Positions 33,182 through 42,887 are shown, counted from the stretch's first letter. The stretch: 64,000 bases of DNA from an uncultured Acetatifactor sp. (GCA_947627535.1 CANQWM010000010.1:1-64000); one strand, 5' to 3'. A program made the numbers and translations. The notes: a model not told the origin generated them from the letters alone.

Positions 33182-34345
33182 TCACAGTTCCTTGAGCTGG
33201 ATCCGCTTCGCCACGCTTAAGACAAGCCCGATCTCCGACAGCAGAAACATGACGGAGGAGCCCCCGTAGCTGATGAAGGGAAGGGAAATCCCCGTGTTGG
33301 GGATGGAGTTTGTGACAACGGCAATGTTCAGGATGGCCTGAATGGCGATATGTCCCATGACGCCCACGACCAGCATTGCGCCGAAAAGATCCGGCGCGTT
33401 GTTGGCGATCACCATCATACGCCACAGCAGCATAATAAACATCAGGATGATGGCGATGGCGCCGAACAGGCCCAGCTCCTCACAGATAATGGAAAAGATC
33501 ATGTCATTCTGCGCCTCGGGCAGGAAACTCAGCTTCTGCATACTCTGGCCAAGTCCCTTCCCCCAGATCCCGCCGCTTCCGATGGCGTACAGCGCCTGCA
33601 TGGTCTGGAAGCCGACGCCAAGGGAATCGCTCTCCGGATCCAGCCAGGCCTGGATACGGCCGCCCCTGAACTTCAAAAAATCGCTGCCCGACACCACCAG
33701 AAATACCATCAGGGCCGCCAGCGCCAGCACGGCGCCGCCCATGAGCAGAAATTTTTTATAGTCGGGGCTGGCAACAAACACCATAAGGACCGATATACCG
33801 AGAACGATAATGGCGGAGCTTAAGTTATCCGTGATCAGGTAGATTTCCAGCGCGATGGGCAGCGGGAACGCCACCATCAAAAGAAAGCCCTTCATGGTCC
33901 GCACGCTCTTCCCCATCTTGCAGACCATGGTAGCAAGGAACAGGATCATCCCCAGCTTCGCCACCTCCGCAGGCTGCAGGTTCAGACCGATGACCGGAAC
34001 CTCGATCCAGCGTCTTGCCCCGTGGGATTCCACGCCCATCGGCGTCAGCACAAGAGGGATGATGGCCATGGAGACAAGATATCCGGCAAGGTAAAACCGC
34101 TCCCAGAAGTGATACGGGATGTTCGCCACCACAATCATGGCCACAAGGCCCAGGATCACGGCGACCAGCTGCTTTTTCAGATAATAGGCCTGATCCTGAT
34201 AGCTCTGGTACGCCTCGTAGGAGCTGGCGGAATAGATCATCACCAGGCCGAAGCCCAAAAGGAACAGCACGATAAACAGCAGGCTGTAATCAAAAAAATA
34301 TTCGGATTGTTCTCTCTTTCTTCTCGCTGCGCTCCGCGATGCCAT
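33182..34345 (-). CDS. ftsW: SEDS glycosyltransferase FtsW/SpoVE
   Basis: The product is 387 residues with about ten transmembrane helices. SEDS motifs are visible: GLVMIYSASS near the N-terminus, NLQPAEVAKLGMILFLA, and the C-terminal NIAVVTNSIPNTGISLPFIS segment. It polymerises lipid II in the septum with a class B PBP. Position after murD matches spoVE/ftsW of Bacillus, and the sequence alone does not say whether it serves vegetative division, sporulation or both. Confidence 0.92.
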   Translation of the reverse strand: MASRSAARRKREQSEYFFDYSLLFIVLFLLGFGLVMIYSASSYEAYQSYQDQAYYLKKQLVAVILGLVAMIVVANIPYHFWERFYLAGYLVSMAIIPLVLTPMGVESHGARRWIEVPVIGLNLQPAEVAKLGMILFLATMVCKMGKSVRTMKGFLLMVAFPLPIALEIYLITDNLSSAIIVLGISVLMVFVASPDYKKFLLMGGAVLALAALMVFLVVSGSDFLKFRGGRIQAWLDPESDSLGVGFQTMQALYAIGSGGIWGKGLGQSMQKLSFLPEAQNDMIFSIICEELGLFGAIAIILMFIMLLWRMMVIANNAPDLFGAMLVVGVMGHIAIQAILNIAVVTNSIPNTGISLPFISYGGSSVMFLLSEIGLVLSVAKRIQLKEL

Positions 34346-34403
34346 ACCCGCTCTCTCCTTTTCGTCTCAAGGCGGCCGTCCTGCCTCTTCCTCCCGCCTT
34401 TTT

Positions 34404-35768
34404 TCACGAAAGACTTCTTACATACTCCTTGAACATGTCCCCGCGCTCTTCGTAATTGCGGAACATTCCCCAGCTGGCGCAGGCCGGCGACAAAAGCACC
34501 GCGTCTCCCTCCTGGGCCAGCTCTGTGCAAAGCCTTAAACATTCTTCATAGGTGTCCGCAAACCGGATCCTGTCAAAGCCGTGTTTTCTGGCGCAGGCCG
34601 CGATCTTCTCCCGTGTCTGGCCGATGAGCACCAGCCACTTTACCCGGCCCTCAAAGCTCTCGATCCACTCGTCATACTCGCTTTCTTTGTCATAGCCCCC
34701 GCCGATGAGCACCGTCGGTCTGCTCATGGCCCGGATCCCCTGAATGGCCGCGTCCGGATTGGTGCCCTTGGAGTCGTCGTAGTAATCCACCCCGCCCTTC
34801 GCGGCCACAAATTCGATCCGGTGGGCCACAGCCCGAAACTCCCTTATCACCTCCAGCGAGGTTTCCGTGGGAACGCCCATTCCGTCCGCAACGGCAATGG
34901 CCGCCATCACGTTTTCCACGTTGCACATTCCCACGAGTTTCATGCCGCTTCGGATATCCAGAAGCGCCCGCTCCGTCCCCCGCATACGGCGGACAATGGT
35001 TTCTCCCCGGAGAAAATACCCCTCCTCAAGCTCCCTTGCGGAGGAAAAATACACCGCCCTGGCCGGGCAGCGCTTTCCGAATTCCCGGGTGTACTCGTTT
35101 TCATAGTTCAGGACGCAGATGTCGTCCTTCGTCTGGTTCCGGGTAATGTTTTCCTTTGCCGCCACATAGGCCTCCATGGTATGATGGCGGTTCAGATGAT
35201 CCGGCGTGATGTTCAGGATCGCCGACACTGCCGGATGGAAATCGCGGATCGTCTCCAGCTGGAAGGAGCTGATCTCCCCCACGGTAACGGTATCCGGCGC
35301 CGTCTTCAGGCATTCGGAGGTATAGGGGTTCCCAATGTTTCCCACGATAAACACCTTTTCTTTTCCGAGATGCGCCTCCAGGATCCTTCCCACCAGAGTC
35401 GTTGTGGTGGTCTTTCCGTTGGTGCCGGTAATGGCGGCCACGCGCCCCTTTTCCTCCTGATACCCCAGCTCAATTTCCCCGAGGACGGAAGCGCCGTGCT
35501 CCCGAAGCGCATTTACAAGCGGAATGTCCACCGGCACGCCGGGACTTAACACCACGGCTTCCGTCTCAAGGATCGTTTCCCGGGGCAGCTCCCCCGCCAC
35601 GCAGCGCGCCCTGCTCCCCGCGGGAAGCTTCTCCCGGATCTGCTCTGCCGTAAGCTTTTCATCGCTGTCATACAGCGTCACATCCGCTCCCATATGCTCC
35701 AGCAGCGCCACACTCCCCACGCCGCTGATCCCTGAACCGATCACCAGACATTTCTCACCCGATCTCAT
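34404..35768 (-). CDS. murD: UDP-N-acetylmuramoylalanine--D-glutamate ligase MurD
   Basis: From ATG 35768 the product is 454 residues. An N-terminal Rossmann domain (CLVIGSGISGVGSVALL), the ATP loop ITGTNGKTTTT and the ligase motif DDSKGTNPDA follow the MurD pattern. It adds D-glutamate to UDP-MurNAc-Ala. GGAGG nine bases upstream supports this start; a longer frame adds 22 unlikely residues. Confidence 0.94.
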   Translation of the reverse strand: MRSGEKCLVIGSGISGVGSVALLEHMGADVTLYDSDEKLTAEQIREKLPAGSRARCVAGELPRETILETEAVVLSPGVPVDIPLVNALREHGASVLGEIELGYQEEKGRVAAITGTNGKTTTTTLVGRILEAHLGKEKVFIVGNIGNPYTSECLKTAPDTVTVGEISSFQLETIRDFHPAVSAILNITPDHLNRHHTMEAYVAAKENITRNQTKDDICVLNYENEYTREFGKRCPARAVYFSSARELEEGYFLRGETIVRRMRGTERALLDIRSGMKLVGMCNVENVMAAIAVADGMGVPTETSLEVIREFRAVAHRIEFVAAKGGVDYYDDSKGTNPDAAIQGIRAMSRPTVLIGGGYDKESEYDEWIESFEGRVKWLVLIGQTREKIAACARKHGFDRIRFADTYEECLRLCTELAQEGDAVLLSPACASWGMFRNYEERGDMFKEYVRSLS

Positions 35769-35806
35769 TTTCCACTTCCTCCGTCTTCCATGTTCCTCTC
35801 CCCGCG

Positions 35807-36763
35807 TCAGTATGCCGCCAGCGCAGCCAGACACATAAGCGCCGTGACAATGGCAAATACAGCCGTTATTTTATTTTCAGACCAGCCGCACAGCTCAAAG
35901 TGATGATGCAGCGGAGCCATCCGGAAAATGCGCCTGCCGCCGCTGATCTTATAGTATCCGACCTGCAGGATCACGGAGATCACCTCCGCCAGATAGACAA
36001 TCCCCACAAGCGCTATGTAAAGCGGCATCTGCATCATATAGCCGCAGGCCGCCACAAATCCCCCCAGCGCCAGAGACCCCGTGTCTCCCATAAACACGGA
36101 CGCCGGGTGGGTATTAAAGAGCAGAAACCCCAGCAGCGCCCCGGTCACCGCGCAGGTCACCGGCTCGATCCCATAGCGGCCGCCGACGGCTGTCACGGTA
36201 AAAAACACTGCAACGATAGCCGTGACGCTTCCGGCCAGCCCGTCGAGACCGTCCGTAAAATTCACGCCGTTTACGGTGCCAATCACAACGAAAAACAAAA
36301 GCGGCAGGTTCCAGATTCCAAGGTCCAGAAAGGTATCCTGAAGAAACGGAACCCTCATCGCCAGACTTACGTCCGTGTAATGTGTCAGGTAAAAGGCGAA
36401 CACGGCGGTGACAAGGATCTGTCCCCCGAATTTCTGGATGGGCGTAAGTCCCATGGAACGCCTGCACACCACCTTGATGTAATCGTCCAGAAACCCGATC
36501 ATGCCGAACCCCAGCGTCAGGAACAGCACCGGGGCCGCCTTGGGATATCTTCCCATAAAGGGCAGGCAGGTCACCACCACGCTGAACAAAATCAAAAGCC
36601 CGCCCATGGTAGGCGTTCCGGTCTTTTTTAAGTGCGCAGCCGGGCCGTCATCCCGGACCGTCTGGCCGCATTTTATCTTCCGCAGAAAAGGGATCAAAAG
36701 CGGTCCCGTCAGGGCGCTCAGCGAAAAAGACACCAGGACGGCCATCACACTAACTCTGTTCAT
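35807..36763 (-). CDS. mraY: Phospho-MurNAc-pentapeptide translocase MraY
   Basis: The product is 318 residues with about ten transmembrane helices. The catalytic motifs GTPTMGG, LDDYIK and NFTDGLDGLA, and the histidine segment MAPLHHHFE, are intact. It makes lipid I at the membrane. Its start overlaps the end of the upstream PBP gene by 14 bases. Confidence 0.95.
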   Translation of the reverse strand: MNRVSVMAVLVSFSLSALTGPLLIPFLRKIKCGQTVRDDGPAAHLKKTGTPTMGGLLILFSVVVTCLPFMGRYPKAAPVLFLTLGFGMIGFLDDYIKVVCRRSMGLTPIQKFGGQILVTAVFAFYLTHYTDVSLAMRVPFLQDTFLDLGIWNLPLLFFVVIGTVNGVNFTDGLDGLAGSVTAIVAVFFTVTAVGGRYGIEPVTCAVTGALLGFLLFNTHPASVFMGDTGSLALGGFVAACGYMMQMPLYIALVGIVYLAEVISVILQVGYYKISGGRRIFRMAPLHHHFELCGWSENKITAVFAIVTALMCLAALAAY

Positions 36764-38501
36764 TCTCTAGATTATACTCCTTAATTCCCAAATACGGAAG
36801 GATATTTTCAAAAAGCTGCCTGACGATGGGCGCTGCCACCTGCCCGCCGTAATAGATGCCCTGGGGATTGTTCACGATGGCAAGCGCCATGACCTGGGGG
36901 TCGTCCGCCGGCGCAAATCCGATAAAGGAGGCGATGTATCTGCCGCTTCCCCTGGGCAGCGTCTGGCTTGTGGCGGTCTTTCCGCCCACCCGGAATCCCT
37001 CCACGGCGCCGTTCTTCCCGGAGCCCTCCGACACCACCATCTCCAGGATTCTGCGCATCTGGGCGCTGGTCTCTTCAGAGACGATTCCCGTTTCCACAGG
37101 GTAGGAAAAGTCCTCCAGTGTATTTCCGTTCTCATCCAGCGTCCGGATGCCGAAATGGGGCGTAACCCGGTTGCCGCCGTTTACAATGGAAGCGGCTGTG
37201 GTCAGGAGCTGGACGGGAGTGATCTGAAAGGACTGGCCGAAGGATACCGTGGCAAGCTCTACATTTCCCATGTCTTCCATCCGGTGCATGATCGTGCCCG
37301 CCTCCCCCGGCAGATCAATCCCCGTTTTCTTCTTCAGCCCGAACTGCTCGAAATAGCTATAGTAACGCTCCACGCCAAGGCGGAGTCCCACGGTGATAAA
37401 CACCGGGTTACAGGAGTTCATGGTGGCGTGGACAAAATCCTGTGCCCCGTGGCCCGCTATCTTATGACAGCGGATCCGCCTGTCATCCACCATGATGTAT
37501 CCGGGACAGCTGAACGTGCTCTCAGGCGTGACCACGCCCTCTTCCAGCCCCGCGGCAGCGGTAATGATCTTAAAGGTGGAACCGGGTTCATAGGTATCGT
37601 TGATGCACCCGTTCCTCCACATGGCGTTCAGCAGATTCTGGCGCTCCTGCTCCGAGAGATCCGCCGGCGCATCCTCCGGCAGCTGGTAGGGGTTGTTCAG
37701 ATCAAATTCCGGCACGTTCACCATCGCCAGCATCTCCCCGTTCTGGGGGTTCATCACAAGGATGGACACACTGTCCGCCTGCTTTGCGGCCATGGCCTGA
37801 GCCGCCAGCTGGGTGGCGTAGGACTGAATGTTCATATCCATACTGATCACAAGGTCGCTTCCGTCCACAGGCTCCACCCGGCGCTCCCCGGCGGCTTCCA
37901 CCTCGATTCCCGCCGCGTCCGTGATGGTGAGAATATTCCCGGGCTTCCCCTTAAGCTCTTCCTCGTATATCACCTCCAGGCCGATGATTCCCTGATTGTC
38001 CCCGCCTGTAAAGCCCAGCACCTTGCTGGCAAGCTCCTCATAGGGATAATAACGCTTGTAATCCTCATCCACCTTGACGCCTTCCAGATCATATTCCCGG
38101 ATCCGGTCGCCCAGCGCCTTATCCACGTTGCTCCTGATCCGCTCCATGGAGGAATACTTCTCCACTCTGGCGCGCACATATTCTTCGGAAAGCTCCAGCT
38201 CCCTGCTGAGCACCTGAATAACCCGTTCGGGATCCTTCACCTGATTATGTATGACGGATACGGTACACACCGTCCGGTTATCCGCCAGGACCTTTCCGTT
38301 CCGGTCCAGGATACGTCCCCTTGCGGCTTTGATGCTCCTCTCCCTCTCATGAAGCTGATCCGCCATCTGGGAATAGTGCTCCGCCCGAAAGACACACAGA
38401 TAGATCAGCCTCCCGAAGAGCGCCAGCAGAATAACCGTACATATCAAAAATACCGTGAGTATCTTTTTCCGGTGAAAGATTCTGTTGTTGTCCGCCAACA
38501 T
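36750..38501 (-). CDS. spoVD: Class B penicillin-binding protein, SpoVD/FtsI-like (KTA variant)
   Basis: From ATG 38501 (GAGG upstream) the product is 583 residues. One N-terminal transmembrane helix, a pedestal domain and a transpeptidase domain with STFK (S308) and SCN (S363) follow. The third motif, normally KTG, reads KTA here (K508-T509-A510, in GGKTATSQT). There is no PASTA domain. It is the second of two adjacent PBPs, the same arrangement as pbpB-spoVD in B. subtilis. I therefore favour a SpoVD-like role, though a vegetative divisome role is not excluded. Confidence 0.8.
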   Translation of the reverse strand: MLADNNRIFHRKKILTVFLICTVILLALFGRLIYLCVFRAEHYSQMADQLHERERSIKAARGRILDRNGKVLADNRTVCTVSVIHNQVKDPERVIQVLSRELELSEEYVRARVEKYSSMERIRSNVDKALGDRIREYDLEGVKVDEDYKRYYPYEELASKVLGFTGGDNQGIIGLEVIYEEELKGKPGNILTITDAAGIEVEAAGERRVEPVDGSDLVISMDMNIQSYATQLAAQAMAAKQADSVSILVMNPQNGEMLAMVNVPEFDLNNPYQLPEDAPADLSEQERQNLLNAMWRNGCINDTYEPGSTFKIITAAAGLEEGVVTPESTFSCPGYIMVDDRRIRCHKIAGHGAQDFVHATMNSCNPVFITVGLRLGVERYYSYFEQFGLKKKTGIDLPGEAGTIMHRMEDMGNVELATVSFGQSFQITPVQLLTTAASIVNGGNRVTPHFGIRTLDENGNTLEDFSYPVETGIVSEETSAQMRRILEMVVSEGSGKNGAVEGFRVGGKTATSQTLPRGSGRYIASFIGFAPADDPQVMALAIVNNPQGIYYGGQVAAPIVRQLFENILPYLGIKEYNLENEQS

Positions 38502-38556
38502 ACAAAACCTCATAAAAAAGGAATTGATATACTTTATTCCCGATTTTGCGAGGTTA

Positions 38557-40755
38557 TTACTGGATGTCGGGATTTACGGGGACATTGGGATCCACCACCG
38601 TCTCGGAACCGTCATCGGCCCCGCCGTCTCCGCCCTCCGGACTCTGGCCGTCTCCTCCTTCCGGAGTCTGTCCGTTCCCTTCTCCCTCCGGGGCCTGGCC
38701 GTTTCCATCTCCTTCCGGAGTCTGGCCGTTCCCTTCTCCCTCGGGAGTCTGGCCGTCCCCTTCCGGCACCGTTTCGTAGTAGGTGTTTTCCAGATTCAGC
38801 TGGTCCAGCTCCGCCTGTTCCTCCGCCGTCACATCCACGGTCATAAAGATATTCAGATAGGGAAGGGCCTCCGTGAGAATGCTTCTCACAATGGCGGTGG
38901 CGTACTTTGCGTCTCCCTGATGGGATTCGTTGGGCCTGTCCACCACAACGTAGATCGCGATCTGGGGGTCCTCCGCCGGCGCATAGCCGATAAAGGATAC
39001 CACGTGATCCGTCTCCGAACGCTTGTGGGTCACGGGATCGATTGTCTCCGCCGTTCCCGTCTTCCCGCCGATCTTATATCCCGCGGGCCGCGCCGTCCCG
39101 CCGGTTCCGTACTCCACCACAGCGTTGCAGTACTGCCGGATCAGCGCGGAGGTGGATTCGGACACGGTCTGCTTGAGCACCCGGGGCTCGATATTTTTCA
39201 CGGTGGCGCCGCTGGAGTTTGTGATGCGGTCCACCATATGGGGCTCATAATAACTTCCTCCGTTGATCAGGGAACAGAAACCGGTGATCATCTCGATCAT
39301 GGTCACGTTGAAATTCTGGCCGAAGCTGTTGGTGGCAAGGTCCGTAGGGCCCATCCTGTCCGCGGTATAGACCAGGCTCGCCGTCCTTGCCTCTCCCGCC
39401 AGATCAATGTTGGTCCGAAGTCCAAAGTTAAAGATCCTCTGGTATTCCACAAAATTCTCCGCCCCGATTGTCTGCGCGATCTTCATCATACTCACATTGC
39501 AGGATTTTGCCACGGCCCTCTCAAGGGTCATCAGCCCGTCGTTTCTGTTGTGGCAGTGAATGGTATACCCTCCCACCTCTAAGGCGCCGTTGCACTCGAA
39601 GGTGGAATCCGGCGTGATCGTCCCCAGTTCCAGAGCCGCGGCCACCGTAAACGGCTTCGCCGTGGATCCCGGCTCATAGGTGCCGGTAATGCAGTAGTTC
39701 TTCCAGAGATTGTTCAGATTCAGATACACCTCGTCCTCGCTCATGGCGTCCAGCGTCTCCTGGGTGATGATGGTGCCGGTGTTCCTGATCTCAAAATAAC
39801 CGGCGGCGTTCGTGATCTGCTCCACCTTTTTGGATCCAAGAAGATTCTGAGGATTTCTAACATCGTTCAGATCGTATCCGGGCGCGCTCGCCATGGCGAG
39901 GATTCTTCCCGTGTTGACCTCCATGATGATACAGCCCACGTTGTCCGCGCCGTTTCCCGGCGTGTTCTTGTCCTGGCGCTCCTCCATAAATTTCCGGAGA
40001 TATTTTTCCACGATCATCTGAAGGTTTACGTCAAGCGTGGTATGGATGGTATTGCCGTCCACAGCTGCCTTTACCGTCCGCTCCAGCGCGAGATCCTCAT
40101 TCATGTAGCCGTATTCCCTGCCGTTGATCCCGTTCAGAACATCATTATAATATTCCTCCAGCCCGTAGCTTCCCTGATTGTCCGTGCTGGTAAAGCCGAT
40201 GGCGTCCGCCGCCAGAGAGCCGTACGGATACCGTCTCTGGTACTCTTCCTCAAACCAGACGCCCCGGATGTTCGTATTTTCCTCCTGCGCCGCCAGAAAG
40301 CCGCTGATCTGATCATACTCCAGCCGTTTTAAGGGCACATACCAGGATGAAGTGGGATGGGTGGTCACATACTCTCTGATCTGGCCCATATCCAGTTCAA
40401 AATTCTGGCCCAGCGCCTGCAGGGTGGGCTCCAGATACTCTTTTTTCCCCAGCATCACCTTGGCGTCGATCACAAGGTTGTACACCTTCTGGCTGGTAGC
40501 CAGCCTTGTCCCGTGGCTGTCCACGATATCGCCCCTCCTGTAGGGAATGACGACGGAATCATACCGCTGCTGCGCCAGAACCTGTTTCTGGTACTGGGTG
40601 CCGTTCTCCCGCACCAGATAAAAAAGCCTTGCGCTTAACCCGGCAAAAGCCAGCAGTACCAGTATGAACAGTACCACCAGCTTCTTTTGCATTTTGATTG
40701 AAAATTTCTTTTTCTGCTTTTCCCGCCTGCCCGTTTCCAGACTTCCGTCTTTCAC
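38557..40755 (-). CDS. Class B penicillin-binding protein, PbpB/FtsI-like, with repetitive tail
   Basis: The product is 732 residues from a GTG start behind GAGGTG. One transmembrane helix (LVVLFILVLLAFAGLSARL), a pedestal domain, then the transpeptidase with STAK (S364), SCN (S418) and KTG (K565). After residue 660 comes a low-complexity extracellular tail made of PEG-xGNGQ-type repeats in place of PASTA domains. It directly follows the ftsL-like gene and is therefore the likely divisome transpeptidase partner of FtsW. Confidence 0.88.
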   Translation of the reverse strand: MKDGSLETGRREKQKKKFSIKMQKKLVVLFILVLLAFAGLSARLFYLVRENGTQYQKQVLAQQRYDSVVIPYRRGDIVDSHGTRLATSQKVYNLVIDAKVMLGKKEYLEPTLQALGQNFELDMGQIREYVTTHPTSSWYVPLKRLEYDQISGFLAAQEENTNIRGVWFEEEYQRRYPYGSLAADAIGFTSTDNQGSYGLEEYYNDVLNGINGREYGYMNEDLALERTVKAAVDGNTIHTTLDVNLQMIVEKYLRKFMEERQDKNTPGNGADNVGCIIMEVNTGRILAMASAPGYDLNDVRNPQNLLGSKKVEQITNAAGYFEIRNTGTIITQETLDAMSEDEVYLNLNNLWKNYCITGTYEPGSTAKPFTVAAALELGTITPDSTFECNGALEVGGYTIHCHNRNDGLMTLERAVAKSCNVSMMKIAQTIGAENFVEYQRIFNFGLRTNIDLAGEARTASLVYTADRMGPTDLATNSFGQNFNVTMIEMITGFCSLINGGSYYEPHMVDRITNSSGATVKNIEPRVLKQTVSESTSALIRQYCNAVVEYGTGGTARPAGYKIGGKTGTAETIDPVTHKRSETDHVVSFIGYAPAEDPQIAIYVVVDRPNESHQGDAKYATAIVRSILTEALPYLNIFMTVDVTAEEQAELDQLNLENTYYETVPEGDGQTPEGEGNGQTPEGDGNGQAPEGEGNGQTPEGGDGQSPEGGDGGADDGSETVVDPNVPVNPDIQ
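38620..38766 (-). repeat. Tandem repeats encoding the Gly/Glu/Pro/Gln tail of the PBP
   Basis: About 147 bases encode residues 664-712 of the PBP, built from copies of an eight- to nine-residue unit (PEGEGNGQT, PEGDGNGQA, PEGEGNGQT, PEGGDGQS). The DNA copies differ by only a few bases. Repeat number is likely to vary between strains by slippage. Confidence 0.75.
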
Positions 40756-40769
40756 GCTGCACCTCGTTT

Positions 40770-41273
40770 CTAACGGCTTCCGCCGGCCGTCTTGCGCATA
40801 TAGTCGTTTTTCTTGCTGGAATAGGTAATGATCTGGCCTTCCTCGGCGTATGTCATTCCCAGCTCTCCTATGGCGATGCGCTTTACTTCCTCCAGATTAA
40901 TGCTGTTTATGATCCTGTTATACTCCTCGTCGTTTGCGATGCGCGCGCTGTTGAGCTCGCTTTCCATGGACGCAACGCTCTTGGTCAGATTGGTCAGCTG
41001 CGCCTGCATCTGAATATAATTTACCAGAATAAGTCCTGCCGCCAGAAGCGCTGCCCCCAGAAAGAACACATAGCCGGCGCTCATATGACGGGCCTTCTCA
41101 CGGTTCTTCCTCACCTGGGGACGGGGCTGTCTTCTGGGCTCCTCCAGCTCCCTGGTGATCTCGATCTGACGGGCGGCGCTTCCGTAGACATAGGCGCCGC
41201 GGCTTCCTCTCGCCGGGCCCGTCCTGCGGTGCGCCGTATATGAAGTTCTGTTGTTTCCCCTGCTGCGGTTCAT
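40770..41273 (-). CDS. ftsL: FtsL-like division protein
   Basis: The product is 167 residues. A long basic N-terminal cytoplasmic region (arginine/glycine-rich, about 1-65) precedes one transmembrane helix (AGYVFFLGAALLAAGLILVN) and a coiled coil (QAQLTNLTKSVASMESELNS). The end, RIAIGELGMTYAEEGQIITY, is typical of FtsL. Assignment is by topology and position between rsmH and the PBP, since FtsL diverges strongly in sequence. Confidence 0.8.
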   Translation of the reverse strand: MNRSRGNNRTSYTAHRRTGPARGSRGAYVYGSAARQIEITRELEEPRRQPRPQVRKNREKARHMSAGYVFFLGAALLAAGLILVNYIQMQAQLTNLTKSVASMESELNSARIANDEEYNRIINSINLEEVKRIAIGELGMTYAEEGQIITYSSKKNDYMRKTAGGSR

Positions 41274-41294
41274 GTTCCAGTTCCTGCTTTCCAG

Positions 41295-42233
41295 TTATTC
41301 TTCCATTCCTTTTTCAAACACTCTCAGCTTTGCGCTCTTGGAGCGGCTGTTTTCCTCGATTTCCTCCGCGCCCGGAAGAATGGGCTTTTTCGTCACAACT
41401 CTCCCTCTGCTCTTACGCCCGCACACACAGACCGGAAAATCCGGCGGACATGTGCAGGGGTTTTCGTTCCTCCTGAACACGGTCTTGACGATCCTGTCTT
41501 CCAGGGAGTGAAAGGTAATGACACAGATCCTTCCCCCCGGGGCCAGCAGACCGATCAGCTCGTCCAGCGAATCCCGCAGCACCTCCAGCTCCCGGTTGCA
41601 TTCAATGCGGATGGCCTGAAAGGTCTGCTTCGACGGATGACCCTCCCGGCGCATCTTTGCGGGAACGGCCGCTTTGATGATATCGTTCAGTTCAAAGGTG
41701 GTCTCTATGGGGCCGTCCTGTCTCGCCCTGACGATTCGCCTCGCAATGCCGGCCGCGGACCGGTCCTCCCCATAGTCCCTTATGATCCGGTATAATTCTC
41801 CCTCGGAATAACCGTTTACAATATCCCGGGCGGTGAGCGTCTGTCTGCGGTCCATCCGCATGTCCAGAGGCGCGTCAAAGCGATAGGAAAAGCCCCTTTC
41901 TTCTGTGTCAAGCTGGTAGGAAGAAACGCCCAGATCCAGCACAATGCCGTTTACCTGGTTCACGCCCAGCCCTTCCAGCGCGCTTTTCGCGTTGCCGTAA
42001 TTGTCTCTCAGGATGGTGACCCTGTCCGCGAAGGGGGCAAGTCGCTTTCCCGCCGCCGCCACAGCCACGTCATCCTGGTCTATTCCGTAGAGGTGTCCCT
42101 CGGCCAGCCGGCTGCACACCTCATAAGCATGGCCGCCGCCGCCCAGCGTCCCGTCCACATAGATACCGTCCGGCTTTACCTGAAGCTGCTCTATCGTCTC
42201 CCGAAGAAGTACAGAGTAATGGTGAAATTCCAT
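41295..42233 (-). CDS. rsmH: 16S rRNA (cytosine-N4)-methyltransferase RsmH (MraW)
   Basis: The product is 312 residues. The AdoMet site is [14 protein letters not shown], followed by [20 protein letters not shown] and the conserved [12 protein letters not shown] near the end. It methylates C1402 of 16S rRNA on N4. It is the second gene of the mra operon, with AAAGGA before ATG 42233. Confidence 0.96.
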   Translation of the reverse strand: MEFHHYSVLLRETIEQLQVKPDGIYVDGTLGGGGHAYEVCSRLAEGHLYGIDQDDVAVAAAGKRLAPFADRVTILRDNYGNAKSALEGLGVNQVNGIVLDLGVSSYQLDTEERGFSYRFDAPLDMRMDRRQTLTARDIVNGYSEGELYRIIRDYGEDRSAAGIARRIVRARQDGPIETTFELNDIIKAAVPAKMRREGHPSKQTFQAIRIECNRELEVLRDSLDELIGLLAPGGRICVITFHSLEDRIVKTVFRRNENPCTCPPDFPVCVCGRKSRGRVVTKKPILPGAEEIEENSRSKSAKLRVFEKGMEE

Positions 42234-42279
42234 ATCCGGTATCCTTTCCGCGGCCCGTCTCTTTCTGAAAGCGGATGCG

Positions 42280-42711
42280 TTATATCGTAAGACCCAGATT
42301 CAGCATTCCCTGAGATATCTGGTTGATATCCACCTGGCTGCTGTTCTCGTTCCACTTGTCCAGGCTCCATATCTCGATGCGCCCTCCCATTCCGGCCAGG
42401 ACCACATCCTTCTGTAGTCCCGCGAAATCCCGCAGATCCTGGGGCATCAAAATACGTCCCTGCTTGTCTACCGTCACGTACATCGCGCCTGACAGAAAAA
42501 AACGCGCAAACTGTCTTGCTTCCTCATTGATCAACGGCAGCGATGCCAGCTTTGCCTCAAAGACCTTCCAATCCTCGTTGGCGTACACAAATAAACAGCC
42601 ATCCATTCCCTTTGACACAACAAATTCGTCTCCCAGAATCTCGCGGTATTTGGAAGGAATGCTCAGCCTGCCCTTCGGGTCGATCGTGTGATTGTATCTT
42701 CCCATGAACAT
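42280..42711 (-). CDS. mraZ: Transcriptional regulator MraZ
   Basis: From ATG 42711 the product is 143 residues. It carries two AbrB-like halves, each with the D-x-K/Q-GR motif ([17 protein letters not shown] and [16 protein letters not shown]). MraZ forms a ring that binds direct repeats ahead of its own operon. The repeats are present at 42784-42819. GGTGGTGATGG lies just upstream of the start; alternative starts four and six codons away exist. Confidence 0.94.
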   Translation of the reverse strand: MFMGRYNHTIDPKGRLSIPSKYREILGDEFVVSKGMDGCLFVYANEDWKVFEAKLASLPLINEEARQFARFFLSGAMYVTVDKQGRILMPQDLRDFAGLQKDVVLAGMGGRIEIWSLDKWNENSSQVDINQISQGMLNLGLTI

Positions 42712-42783
42712 AGCCATCACCACCAGTCAAAGCGGGTCTGCCACAGGAAACGGCGCCGATTTTGGACATTTTCAGGTCTTTCA

Positions 42784-42858
42784 TCCCACTTTATGGGTTT
42801 TCGTGCCATTTCCATCCCACTTTTATAAAGATTTTAACATATATTTTGGAATTTTCAA
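42784..42858 (-). promoter_or_regulatory. mra operon promoter with MraZ boxes
   Basis: On the minus strand TTGAAA (42858-42853), a 16-base spacer and TAAAAT (42836-42831) form a sigma-A promoter. Downstream, over the start of the transcript, are TGGGA (42819-42815), a near-copy TGGCA (42808-42804) and a second TGGGA (42788-42784). Their starts are 11 and 20 bases apart, so they fall on one face of the helix. TGGGA repeats are the known binding sites of MraZ, pointing to autoregulation of the division operon. Confidence 0.7.
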
Positions 42859-42887
42859 GCGTTATTTTTTTGCGAAATGCCCGAAAA

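Noticed and set aside
38620-38766. CRISPR-like or intergenic repeat array
   Set aside because: The repeats are in frame inside the PBP gene, lack spacers and encode the Gly/Glu/Pro tail.
37155-39582. Long plus-strand frames opposite the two PBP genes
   Set aside because: Same cause: they lie wholly inside strongly conserved PBP genes and read as low-complexity, histidine/arginine-rich protein without domains.
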